A stretch of 64,000 bases of DNA from Emiliania huxleyi CCMP1516 (Eukaryota; Haptophyta; Isochrysidales; Noelaerhabdaceae), in assembly GCF_000372725.1 (NCBI RefSeq), contig NW_005195801.1:83955-147954 (forward strand), written 5' to 3'. The position numbers and the translations under genes were made by a program. Below the pieces are notes generated by a model. That model searched no databases. It had not been told where the DNA came from and saw only the letters and a list, made by a program, of their open reading frames with translations. This document shows, piece after piece, positions 20,362 to 30,658 of the stretch; position 1 is the stretch's first letter, and each line of letters opens with the position of its first letter.

Positions 20362-22555
20362 GTTGGTGGCGGCGGGGCAACGATCCCCGGGACATTACGA
20401 CAACATGTCGTCGACGGACAAGCTGGTGATTCCGGCCTACAAACAGAGCTCCGAGCGGGAGTTCAACGAGTGGTTCCGCAACCTGCGGACCGCGGCGAAG
20501 CAACACAAGTACCTCCTCGACATCATCGAGGTGGGCACCATCCGGCCGGGCGCGGAGCGCGAGGCCGAGGCGGTCGCGCTGCACGTGCGCTACAAGAACA
20601 TCGGCACTGCGGACGGCCTCATCCCGGCCATGATCGACAAGTTCTTCAAGGACCTGTCGGTGACTCTGTCGCGCCAACTCTACGGTGCGCTGCAGAACGC
20701 CGTCAAGGACGACGACACGCTCGCCGAGATGTTGGCGGACGAGGACGCCGACCACTACGACGACATCAAGAAGGGCATCGCGGCGATCAAGTCGCTCATC
20801 GAGTCGGAGGACACGAACTCCAAGAACGTGCGCACGAAGGCGCTGCGCGCGGATCTCGAGAAGGCGTACTCCCCCGACGCTCTCAAGGACCTCACGTCCG
20901 CGAGCCTCGCCAAGTTCAAGACGGGCATCGAGCAGGCGAACAAGTTGCTCAAGGACTCCCAGTGGCACCTCCCCGACGAGGTGATCGAGGAATACATCCT
21001 CGACGCGATCGCCGCCAAGGGGGCCACGCTCGGCGCAAACATGCGCGTGCAGATCGGCATACAGCGCCAACTCGCCGCGCAATCGGGCAAGACGTACGGC
21101 CTCAAGGCGTCTACGCTCGCGATGCAGGGCATCCTCGACCAAGACAACGCGGACCGCGCCAACGAGGCCAAGGCGGCTGCGCAGGCGGCGTTCGAGGCGG
21201 AGATTGCCTCGCAAGGCGTGCTCAAGGAGAAGCTCGCGGCCGCCGAGTCCCAGGTCGCCGCTCTCCAGGCGCAGATCAAGTCCGACAAGGGCGGCGGGGA
21301 CCGCGGCGGCCGCGCAGCCGCTGGGCGCAAGCCGTGCCCCCACTGCAATGGGTTGCACGGTGGCAAGTGCATCGGCGACCTCATCTGCAAGGGGGTCCCT
21401 GTCGCCAAGGTGCTCGAGGAACTCCCCGACCGCATCGACCACGAGACGAAGGTGCGCATGGCCCAGTCCTCGTACAAGAAGGTGTGCGCCAAGTCCCCCG
21501 GCCGCACCCTCCCGCACGACCCCTTCAAGAAGTCGGACTCCACCGCTACCGACCACGAGGAGGTGCGGGCGGCGCTGGCCGACTCTGTCACCCGCACGTT
21601 CGACCCGGACGGCATCGTCGGCGGCTTTGTCGCTGGCGTCGGCACCGACCAGGTCGAGGACACCTTCCCCGACTCCAACCCCACCGACACGCCCGCCATC
21701 CTCAAGGCCAAGACGGCGGCGCGCAATGCGGCGGAGGCACGGGCGCGCGGCGGGCTGTGGGTCAAGTTCACCTCGTTCGTCACCGCGCTGCCTCGCCCGT
21801 ACATCGGCGCTTCCATCCTACTCGTCCTGCTCGCGTGCCTCATCCCGGTCTACATGGGCTCGCCTGCCTCGATCGGCACGCCTGTGGCCGACGCCGTGGA
21901 CGAGCCCTCGAACATGGGCGTGATGGTCGAGTCCGTCACCGCACTACCCCTCGAGCTGTCCACCGGGCCGGCGACTGGCTCAGGTGGCGGAGCAGAGTAC
22001 GCCATCGAGGAGGACCCGCTCCAGCCGATCTACCGCAAGGTCGCGGGCGACATGTTCCGCGCGGTGAATGACATCGACGTGCCCAAGACGGTCCCGCTCG
22101 TCCTCTCGTACACGTGCATCATGCTCGCCATGTACGTGGCGCGCATGGACGCGATGCAGGCACACGCGCTTGTCGGGCATGTCAAGGTCGTCGACGCGTA
22201 CGACACGACCGCCGGTGTGAACATGCCGGGATCGTATGCCGCTGGCGTCGACTCCAAGGCGGGCATGAACATGTTCCCGACGCCCGACTACTTCCCTCAC
22301 GGGTGGCGCGAGCCCGAGAAGCCCATCTACATCCGCTGCGCAAACAACGACTACCTCAAGGCGAAGGGCGTCGGCACCGCGTACGCCTTCGCGCTGGCTG
22401 ACCCGACCAAGCCGCAGGACACCAAGGTTGTGAACACCGAGTGGGTGAACGCACTGTACGCGCCCGGACTCGCCATGCCTCTCGTCAGCGTCAAGGAGTG
22501 CAAGGCGCAGAACATCGTGGTCCGCTTCGACCTCTGCCCACCACGCTTCAACTAC
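20362..22555 (+). mobile_element. Ty1/copia gag-protease region between direct LTRs (fossil)
   Basis: The gag-like segment begins near MSSTDKLVIPAYKQ and carries a coiled-coil region. It includes a zinc-knuckle-like CPHCNGLHGGKC cluster. It ends in a segment resembling the copia protease tail (ALYAPGLAMPLVSV). No integrase or RT follows before the next LTR, so this copy lacks most of pol. The flanking LTRs are almost identical, indicating a very young copy. Confidence 0.85.
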
Positions 22556-22840
22556 TGTTGAAGACCGACGACCGCGCAGCCGTCTAGTCTACGGCCACAC
22601 ACACACACATAGTGTCCTTACCACCCCTGGACTGCATCTGCGCAGTTTCGTACCGCTGCGGCGCGGTTTTGCAAAAACCGTTCTGCAGCGGCGCGGTTTT
22701 GCCCTTCACCCGCAGCCTGGATTGATAGTCATTGTGGGTGTGGGGGCCGCGGGCCAGGACTTTTGTTTGAACAAAGTTTTGACAGTACATTTCTGTCGGG
22801 CCTTGGAACAGCTTGTGAGTGGTCACTGAAGACCTTCACA
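22556..22840 (+). repeat. Copia LTR (285 bp)
   Basis: Third full LTR copy, with the same orientation and termini as 20076-20361. It serves as the right end of the 20.4-22.6 kb copy and the left end of the next one. Confidence 0.9.
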
Positions 22841-24404
22841 GTTGGTGGCGGCGGGGCAACGATCCCCGGGACATTACGACAACATGTCGTCGACGGACAA
22901 GCTGGTGATTCCGGCCTACAAACAGAGCTCCGAGCGGGAGTTCAACGAGTGGTTCCGCAACCTGCGGACCGCGGCGAAGCAACACAAGTACCTCCTCGAC
23001 ATCATCGAGGTGGGCACCATCCGGCCGGGCGCGGAGCGCGAGGCCGAGGCGGTCGCGCTGCACGTGCGCTACAAGAACATCGGCACTGCGGACGGCCTCA
23101 TCCCGGCCATGATCGACAAGTTCTTCAAGGACCTGTCGGTGACTCTGTCGCGCCAACTCTACGGTGCGCTGCAGAACGCCGTCAAGGACGACGACACGCT
23201 CGCCGAGATGTTGGCGGACGAGGACGCCGACCACTACGACGACATCAAGAAGGGCATCGCGGCGATCAAGTCGCTCATCGAGTCGGAGGACACGAACTCC
23301 AAGAACGTGCGCACGAAGGCGCTGCGCGCGGATCTCGAGAAGGCGTACTCCCCCGACGCTCTCAAGGACCTCACGTCCGCGAGCCTCGCCAAGTTCAAGA
23401 CGGGCATCGAGCAGGCGAACAAGTTGCTCAAGGACTCCCAGTGGCACCTCCCCGACGAGGTGATCGAAGAATACATCCTCGACGCGATCGCCGCCAAGGG
23501 GGCCACGCTCGGCGCAAACATGCGCGTGCAGATCGGCATACAGCGCCAACTCGCCGCGCAATCGGGCAAGACGTACGGCCTCAAGGCGTCCACGCTCGCG
23601 ATGCAGGGCATCCTCGACCAAGACAACGCGGACCGCGCCAACGAGGCCAAGGCGGCTGCGCAGGCGGCGTTCGAGGCGGAGATTGCCTCGCAAGGCGTGC
23701 TCAAGGAGAAGCTCGCGGCCGCCGAGTCCCAGGTCGCCGCTCTCCAGGCGCAGATCAAGTCCGACAAGGGCGGCGGGGACCGCGGCGGCCGCGCAGCCGC
23801 TGGGCGCAAGCCGTGCCCCCACTGCAATGGGTTGCACGGTGGCAAGTGCATCGGCGACCTCATCTGCAAGGACCTCGGCCTCCACTACGAGCGCGTTGCC
23901 GACCCCAAGCTCTTCGGCTGCTCCGACGCGAACTGGTGCACCCGCCAGAGCACCTCCGGCTGCGCCTTCAAGATCGGCACCGCGATCATCTCGTACTTCT
24001 CCAAGAAGCAGGGTCACATCTCCCTGTCGCCAAGGTGCTCGAGGAACTCCCCGACCGCATCGACCACGAGGCGAAGGTGCGCATGGCCCAGTCCTCGTAC
24101 AAGAAGGTGTGCGCCAAGTCCCCCAGCCGCACCCTCCCGCACGACCCCTTCGCCAAGAAGTCGGACTCCACCGCGGCCGACCACGAGGAGGTGCGGGCGG
24201 CGCTGGCCGACTCTGTCACCCGCACGTTCGACCCGGACGGCATCGTCGGCGGCTTTGTCGCTGGCGTCGGCACCGACCAGGTCGAGGACACCTTCCCCGA
24301 CTCCAACCCCACCGACACGCCCGCCATCCTCAAGGCCAAGACGGCGGCGCGCAATGCGGCGGAGGCACGGGCGCGCGGCGGGCTGTGGGTCAAGTTCACC
24401 TCAC
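22841..24404 (+). mobile_element. Second Ty1/copia gag copy with an RNase H segment inserted (fossil)
   Basis: The gag segment is almost identical to that at 20362, but at about 23870-24027 it carries ~155 bp recognisable as copia RNase H. It ends at a diverged LTR at 24405. It is rearranged and lacks pol. Near-identity to its neighbour implies a recent duplication or recombination between copies. Confidence 0.85.
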
Positions 24405-24656
24405 ACACACATAGTGTCCTTACCACTCGGGGACTGCATCTGCGCAGTTTCGTACCGCTGCTTCTAAAATCTCTCTCTCTCCGCTGCGGCACGGTTTTGC
24501 AAAAACCGTTCTGCAGCGGCGCGGTTTTGCCCTTCACCTGCAGCCGTGATCTGTGATCTGTAAGGGTCCGCCCGCAGCCGTAGATCAATAGTCAATGTGG
24601 GCCACAGGGCCGCGGGCCAGGACTCTTGTTTGTAAGTTTTGGCAGTCTATTTCTGT
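24405..24656 (+). repeat. Diverged copia LTR, left part
   Basis: This matches the 286-bp LTR from ACACACACATAGTGTCC to CTATTTCTGTCAG, with many substitutions and small indels, so it is clearly older than the three other copies. The missing right end of the LTR reappears at about 26395-26437. Confidence 0.7.
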
Positions 24657-26394
24657 CAGTATCTCCTCTTTACTTGATAAACCAGCCGATCCAACAATCC
24701 TTTCACACCGGACGGTAGAGCCGAATCTGACGGCCAGAAAGCTCACCAGCCTCGCAACACATGCCATGCCCATCCCTGACAAGCGTGGTTTGACTCACAG
24801 AAGCCGCAGGTCACGTGGAGACATAGCTACGTGACCACGCAAAACACGCCCGGAGACGGCTCACATCCCGATATCCCGGGCTCCAACAATGGTCCCACTA
24901 TCGGGCCTATCGCGGTCCGACGCCGGTCTACTTGGCTGTCCCCAGCCCACAGGTACCGGGTGCACCCAGCCTGGCCGCAGGAGGGCGGGCCCGGGCCGAA
25001 CCTCCCACTCAGAGGTCCGTTGAAGTCGATCCGCGGCGCCGTCCCGAAGCAGCAGCCGCGGGAGCGGGAGCGGAGAAGCTCGTACTCGGACCGACGCGAT
25101 AATATTGACGATGTAATGCCAACTGTGCGTACACTGACTTGTACACACATCACCTGGGTCATGATGGTCCATATGAAGGATGGACAGAGTCACGCACATC
25201 GCCTACACGGTCTGAGGGTGGTGAGGACTGATACATGCCCGGGTCGGGTTGAGTGCGATCGGAGAAGAACAAAGTGTGAACTATGCGCCAAATGCGCTGG
25301 TCAAGGGGATAGGAGGATGTTGTGTGTGACAGGGCTGCCTGGAGCAGCCCCAAGCTGCAGGCCTTCGTCCACAGAGACCCGTCAAGGAGCGTCTTCTAGC
25401 TTTGTCTGCACGACTGTCACGGATCACACAAGGCCGCTACGGAGACGAGCAGCTCCGAATCAGCGGCAATCCTCATGCATCCAGGCGTCACAGTCAATAT
25501 CAGTGGTCTAGCTACCGCCATGCACAGCTTGACGTCGATGTCTCCAGGCTGGAGTGCATGTATCCTTTGTTACGCCGCTCGGAGGTCTGATGGAGCCGCA
25601 GAACGCCTGGGGCTGTGAGGGCGTCAGGCGGTGCCGCAGATAGACTTCTACCTCATAGCGCGCACCGATCCATCCGCGCCGGGCCCTGGCCGCCGCCAGC
25701 GGACGGTGCACCACCAGAAAGGTCACCTACAGGGCACATTGTTGGACTTTGGCGGCCGATTTGCGCTCGAGCCGCCGCGCGGGAATCAGCACCGGCAGGC
25801 AGCGAGAGCACGACTGGCGACCGCGAAGCCAGCAGTGCTGCCCCGACACATACCGGTCTGGCCAGTGCGCAAAGCTGCCGCATGCGGCCTTCCAGAGGCC
25901 GAGCGCGCGGCGATTGTTGGACGGTCACGTCGTTTCGGTTTATCGGGACGCGCCGGGATATCAAGTAAATAGGCAGGTGGCGTTTATTTTTGCTTGGGGC
26001 GGACATCATGATGAAATTCTGGAAAAACCTGACCGGCCCCTGCGGTGCCCCTACCTACCTACCTACCTACCTACCTTACTTATGGGAAACTAAAAAAGAA
26101 ATCACTCGATGCGTGAAGGTGGGGTACTATACCAACTAAAGTGATGGCTGGTGGTACTCTCCTGCACCCACAGTCCTTCCTGTGACATGGCAGGCCACTA
26201 TCAAGCCCTACAAGCACCAGATCACCCACTTGGGGAGGGTTGACGTCGTGATTTCCGCGGAAAATTTCTTTTTCTGCTGTGAAAATTCCGGCGTGAAGAG
26301 AGGGAAAACCCCGACGGGAGGGCCCAGACCCTACCTACCTACCCCGTCATGATGTCCGCCCCAAGCAAAAATAAACGCCACCTGAAATAGGACA
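24657..26394. mobile_element. ~1.74-kb insertion inside the older LTR
   Basis: This sequence separates the two halves of a diverged LTR. It contains the MITE-like element at 25974-26384 and a plus-strand open frame (24831-25511). That frame has a Cys-rich tail (RTKCELCAKCAGQGDRRMLC) faintly like the C-terminal Cys cluster of piggyBac transposases. No transposase core is recognisable. A (CTAC)n microsatellite lies at 26050-26075, inside the MITE. Confidence 0.5.
25974..26384. mobile_element. 411-bp MITE with 39-bp TIRs and a 7-bp target duplication
   Basis: The left TIR begins CAGGTGGCGTTTATTTTTGC (25974) and the right TIR (ending at 26384) is its reverse complement over about 39 bp. AAATAGG precedes the left TIR (25967-25973) and follows the right TIR (26385-26391), a perfect 7-bp target-site duplication. 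The interior has (CTAC)n repeats at both ends and no coding capacity. The superfamily is not assigned. Confidence 0.85.
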
Positions 26395-26437
26395 TACTTT
26401 GGATACAGCTTTGAGTGGTCTCTCAAGTCCTTCACAG
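26395..26437 (+). repeat. Right end of the diverged copia LTR
   Basis: TTTGGATACAGCTTTGAGTG, then GTCTCTCAAGTCCTTCACAG, matches the LTR end CTTGGAACAGCTTGTGAGTG...GAAGACCTTCACAG. It ends only about 52 bp before the start codon of the choline-transporter-like gene. Confidence 0.65.
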
Positions 26438-26489
26438 AAGAGGCTGCGGCCGCGTCCACTCCAAAGCCTTGACCGGCCGGCTCAGGGGG

Positions 26490-28052
26490 ATGGACGACTC
26501 GCGCCTGATCGGCGTCTCGCCGCTCAAGCTCTCTAAGCGCGCATCCACCGACGTCGCCTTTGTCTTTGTCTTCCTCCTCTCGGTCGGCGCTGCCGTCGCG
26601 TGCGGGCTCCACGGCGCGGCGAACGGCGACCTGGAGGCGCTCACCTCGCCCCCAGAGGGCTGCGGCCCCAAGCCCGGCGCGGGCGTCGCGCGCCGCCTTC
26701 TCGCCTCCGCGCCCGACCCAGTCCCGACCACCATCTTGCGCCACGCCTGGTACCTACTGCCGCTCACGGCCATTGTCGCTGCCGCCGGCGGAGGGATGGT
26801 GCTCGCGCTGCGCTCCTGTGCGCGGCCCTTTGTCTACTCTTCGATGGCGCTCATTCCCATCTCGATGGCGTCCTCCGGCGCCGCGGTGCTCTCCCAGTCG
26901 CCCCCCCTCGGCTACATCATGTTTGGCGTGGCGGCCCTGTACGTGCTGCTCCTCTGGTGCTCGCGCCGCGGGCTCCGTCTGTGCGCGGCGCTGCTGGAGA
27001 ACGCGGCGGTCGTGCTCGTCACGCACCCCTCGCTCCTGCTGGTGTGCGGCCTCCTCCTCCTCACCACCCTCGCCGCCCTGGCGGCCGGCCTCGCCGGCCT
27101 CGTGGCGCTCTACTCGAACGGCGCGTGGGAGGGCGCCGAGCGGGGCGAGTGCGAGTGGGTGGTGCGGGACGCGGCGGAGGTGGGCTTGGCGGTGGTCGGC
27201 GTGGCGCTGCTGTGGTCGACCCTGCTCTCCGACATGCTCCGCTTCTTCATCGTCTCCCTCGTCACCTCGGTCTGGTACTATGACACCTCGGCCGGCGCCG
27301 TCGACCCGTCGGCCAACACCGAGGCGCGGCGCGCGCCCGTGCGGCTCGCGGCGCGGCTCGCCTTCACCCGCTCGCTCGGCACGCTCTGCTTCTCGTCGCT
27401 CGTCCTCACGCTCGGCCAGGTCCTCAAGGCGCTCGCCAGGGACGCGGTGCGGCGCAGCGACTCGCCGCTCGTGCTGCTCGTCGCCTGCTGCCTGCGCTGC
27501 GTCGTCGAGCTGCTCGAGTTCATCAACAAGTTTGCGATCGCCATGCACGCCATCACCGGCGACGGCTTCTGTGCGTCGGGCAAGCAGGTGACGGCACTGC
27601 TCGCCAAGCACGGCCTCTCCGCCTGGTTCTGCGACCGCATCTCGGCCTTCGTCCTCCGCACCACCGCCGTCGCCTTCGCCGCCCTCGGCGGGGTCGGCAC
27701 CTACCTCGCCGTCTACTCGGGCCTCGCCGCCGACGAAGAGGACGACCGGCAGGCCGTCGCCGGCGCCTTTGGCGGAGCGGCCTTCGTGGTCGGCGCGCTG
27801 GTGCTCTCGTTTTGCTCCTCGACGCTGCTCGACGTGGTCGACGCCTCGTACACCTGCCTCGCGCTCGACCTCGACCGCGGGGCCCAGCACCGGCCGCCGA
27901 TGCGCGACGCGATGCTGCCGATCGTCAAGCCGGAGTACGTCCTCGTCGTCGCGCAGCCCGGCAGCGACGGCCAGCCCCGCGCCATCGCCGTCCCGGTCGC
28001 GCCGGCGCCCCAGGTGGCGGTCGGCATCCCGGCCGCGCCCGCGCCGCAGTGA
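26490..28052 (+). CDS. Choline transporter-like protein (CTL/SLC44 family, 520 aa)
   Basis: A single-exon multispanning membrane protein with about ten hydrophobic segments. Family signatures in the second half are VWYYDTSAG, SLGTLCFSSLVLTLGQVLKAL, CCLRCVVELLEFINKFAIAM, HAITGDGFCASGK and LDVVDASYTCLALD. CTL proteins carry choline and ethanolamine across plasma, mitochondrial or Golgi membranes for phosphatidylcholine synthesis. The N-terminus MDDSRLIGVSPLKLSKRAST is cytosolic and the first helix starts near residue 22. The 3' end is Ala/Pro-rich. The ATG at 26490 was chosen because codons further upstream fall in LTR-derived sequence. The remnant LTR end 52 bp upstream could supply promoter or 5'-UTR sequence. 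Confidence 0.9.
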   Translation: MDDSRLIGVSPLKLSKRASTDVAFVFVFLLSVGAAVACGLHGAANGDLEALTSPPEGCGPKPGAGVARRLLASAPDPVPTTILRHAWYLLPLTAIVAAAGGGMVLALRSCARPFVYSSMALIPISMASSGAAVLSQSPPLGYIMFGVAALYVLLLWCSRRGLRLCAALLENAAVVLVTHPSLLLVCGLLLLTTLAALAAGLAGLVALYSNGAWEGAERGECEWVVRDAAEVGLAVVGVALLWSTLLSDMLRFFIVSLVTSVWYYDTSAGAVDPSANTEARRAPVRLAARLAFTRSLGTLCFSSLVLTLGQVLKALARDAVRRSDSPLVLLVACCLRCVVELLEFINKFAIAMHAITGDGFCASGKQVTALLAKHGLSAWFCDRISAFVLRTTAVAFAALGGVGTYLAVYSGLAADEEDDRQAVAGAFGGAAFVVGALVLSFCSSTLLDVVDASYTCLALDLDRGAQHRPPMRDAMLPIVKPEYVLVVAQPGSDGQPRAIAVPVAPAPQVAVGIPAAPAPQ

Positions 28053-28495
28053 AGGGCCGGCCGTCCGCTCGCCTCGCGTCTGCGTTTAGTGCTCCGTCTC
28101 GTCCTCTCAAGTCTCCATCGCGTTTGGATCTCCCGGTGGCTGATTGATTGTGTTGCGGCCGTCGGTTCGTGGCACGTGGGCAGGTCGTCGTGGTGACTCT
28201 GTGACTGGTGTCGTCGCCAGTGGTTCTCTCTCGCGCGCGTCGTAGCTCACCGGCGACCCAGCCGCAGCGCAGTAATAGGAGCCGCGCTGTGGTGCGTGTC
28301 TCTAGCAGTTTTTTTTCGGAAATCTCGGAGTACGGAGAGCGACAGCGAGCACCAAAGTCCAGAGGGTGGCTGCGTTGCCCGTCGGCCGGCGGCGTTACGG
28401 CCGTTGCAGCGAGCGGGACCAGGAGAAGGGGCAGAGAGAGCTCGTGGTCGTGCGCGGCGAACCCCTGCCCTCGTCCGGAGTCGCACGCAGTGGCG
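28053..28495. other. Convergent 3' intergenic region
   Basis: Between the stops of two convergent genes. There is a T-run (TTTTTTTTCGGAAATC at about 28310) and no recognisable gene. Confidence 0.5.
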
Positions 28496-28885
28496 TCACG
28501 GCTCGTCGTAGACTCGGTTGCCGGTGTAGATCGTCTCGGGCTCGAGCGAGTACTTTGTCACGTCTGCGAGCAGCGGCTTCATCGTCTTCTCGCGAAAGTC
28601 GGACTCCATGTACGCCTTGAAGTTGTCGAGCGAGTCAAAGACGATCGCACCCTCGTAGGCCCACTCGGTCTTGCACACCGTGCGCACGACCTTCGTGAAG
28701 CCCTGGATTTCCTTCGCCGCCTGAGCCTCCTCGAGCGCCCTCTTGATTGCGAGGACCGCCTTGTCGGCCTTTGCGGCCTGGCTCTCGCCTGCGACGTGCA
28801 TCCGAACGATGCGCGCGACCGAGTTGATCTCGACCGTGCACAGGCCGCGCCGTTGGAACGCCGGCAGCCCCAGGCGACGGATCAT
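28496..28885 (-). CDS. Small dimeric alpha/beta-barrel protein, probably organelle-targeted (129 aa)
   Basis: The N-terminus MIRRLGLPAFQRRGLCTVEI is basic and lacks acidic residues at first, like a mitochondrial presequence. The rest has a beta-alpha-beta pattern: ARIVRMHVAGE, a long helix KADKAVLAIKRALEEAQ, then FTKVVRTVCKTEWAYEGAIVF, then FKAYMESDFREKTMKPLL. This fits the dimeric alpha+beta barrel of antibiotic-biosynthesis-monooxygenase/Dabb proteins. I cannot identify catalytic residues, so the activity is unassigned. The composition and codon use look like a genuine gene. It is convergent with the choline transporter. Confidence 0.75.
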   Translation of the reverse strand: MIRRLGLPAFQRRGLCTVEINSVARIVRMHVAGESQAAKADKAVLAIKRALEEAQAAKEIQGFTKVVRTVCKTEWAYEGAIVFDSLDNFKAYMESDFREKTMKPLLADVTKYSLEPETIYTGNRVYDEP

Positions 28886-29267
28886 GGTGTCGGACCCGCG
28901 CCGAACAAATGTCCGTATGTTTTCTTTCGCCTCTGCCTAACACCACTCCACATCATCTTAACTGCCAATGGCAGTTATCAGTTGTGTGGCCGTCGCCGCG
29001 GCTCGTCTCTGCCGCGGCGGCTGCTGCGCGCTCGCAGCGGCGCCGCTCTCTCGAGCGACGGCTGGCGCCGCGGCTCGCCGCCGACGCGCACTGCGCTCGC
29101 ACGACCATCCGCGGCGTGGCGTGCGCGGCGCTGCGCGCCGCTCTGCGAGCGCTTCTGCGGGCGCCTCATGCTGCACTGCTGTACATCATCCTGCACTGCT
29201 GGATTGGACTGCGTTGGTCCTCGAGGAGACTGCGCGGTGCTCTACGCGGAGGTCTGCGAGCGTCGAT
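28886..29267. other. No gene recognised
   Basis: GC-rich, with Arg/Ala shadow frames only. A small hairpin (AACTGCCAATGGCAGTT, 28959-28975) lies near its left end. Confidence 0.4.
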
Positions 29268-29968
29268 GACCGCCGACAGATCACTCCAGACAGCAGACAT
29301 AGGCCGACGTCTGCACGCGGCCGGCCGGGCGAGAGGCTTGACACGATCCGACCCTGCGACCCTGACGCTGCTGCTCTAGCTATCAGACATGCACTACTGA
29401 CTGCTGCCACAATATGCGACCGGTGCTGGCCCACTTGGCGGCCTTCCCGGTCAGTGGTGAGGCGCAGTTCAGAGCTGTCGATGGCACGATGCCGCACTGG
29501 TCCCACATTGGTGACACGAGACCACCAAGTTTGCCGGTCCAAGAGAGAGGTACCGGCGCTGTCCTGAGAAGGTGCGTGGTCCCTCTTGACTGCCCATGCG
29601 CGCGAGGCTGCGTAGGCATAGCCTCGAGAGTGCCAGCAGCCAATCCGAGGCGACGCGCATTGCGCCAGAAGCGTGCACACGTTGGAAGGACACCTTCCTA
29701 CTGACCGTACGATCAGGTCGTCACTGAATGCTTGATACTAAGGCCGCGAGCTATGCAGGTGATCAATTGTGCAGCAGGGCACGGTCAGCAGCGCCGACAG
29801 GCTGTCGCAAGGTGTGATAGCATGGCCGCAATTCGCCGAATTCCCAGGAAACAAGTAAAAAATCGCGCGAAAAAAGAAAAAAATGCGAAAATCGGCGCCT
29901 GCGGCGGGCCGTGGGGCCCCATCTTCCCCCCGCATGGGTACCCTCTAGGGCCCCCGCGCCCCCCCAGA
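29268..29968 (-). repeat. Dispersed repeat, copy C (inverted)
   Basis: The reverse complement matches 41800-42500 through most of its length, including the A-rich core (AAAAAATCGCGCGAAAAAAG) and the GTACGATCAGGTCGTCACTG junction. It also matches copy A (2968-3370) over the shared part. Indels and about 5-10% mismatches separate the copies. Confidence 0.75.
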
Positions 29969-30617
29969 GAGATCGTCGTGTGCGCTCTTTTGCACATAGA
30001 TTGTGCGGCAGGCCAGACGGTGTGGTCGAGCTTCCTTGGACCTTGCGCCCCGTGCGGTGTGTTAGGCGGCGCTTCTCTCGGTGGCGGTGTAGATGAGCCG
30101 CCGAGTAGGGGCGAGTGAAGCCCGACCTCTCCGCGTCTAAGCCTGACTCCATATACTCCGTAACGGCGATGCAAAAGACAAGAAGGGACGGACGGGTCAC
30201 GCGGGAAAAGATATTACACGGGGCAGGTGTGAAAACGGGCTACCCCGACACGGGGGGTAGTCGCAGATTGAACACAGAGAGAAGACTGGGGTAGAGAGAT
30301 CGCGTGAGCGCGGGGGGGGCGCGCCCAGGGCGGGCGCGCGGGCGCAGGGCCCCGGAGAGGCCCCAGCGGGCGCAAGCGGGGCCAGCGGCAGCGCGCCCCA
30401 GGCCGCCAGGGCCCCCACGCAGGTGCGAGAGGTGCGTCGTGCGCAGGTCGACGGGTCCAGAGCGAGCGCAGAGGTGGGCGAGACCGAGAGGTGAGACGGG
30501 GCGGGGGCTTGTTGTGCGAGTATATGGGCCAAAAGCGTCGAAAATGTCCCAAAAAGTGTGTCTCGAGTTTGTTGCAGCTCCGCAGCCTGCGCGCGCTGCC
30601 GGGACGCACCGCTTGCT
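29969..30617. other. No gene recognised; repeat-like
   Basis: A Pro/Arg-shadow region. TTGTGCGAGTATATGGG at about 30514-30530 recurs inverted at about 32460-32478, marking another dispersed repeat. Confidence 0.4.
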
Positions 30618-30658
30618 GGATCTGTGCACTCCCTGGGTCCCAGGGAGTGCACAGATCC
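30618..30658. repeat. Perfect 41-bp palindrome
   Basis: Two exact 20-bp arms, beginning GGATCTGTGCACTCCCTGGG, are separated by a single T. It can extrude as a near-perfect hairpin. Nothing coding overlaps it convincingly. Confidence 0.9.

Noticed and set aside
24831-25511. piggyBac transposase gene
   Set aside because: Only a weak Cys-rich tail resemblance; no DDD core or TTAA-flanked termini were found.
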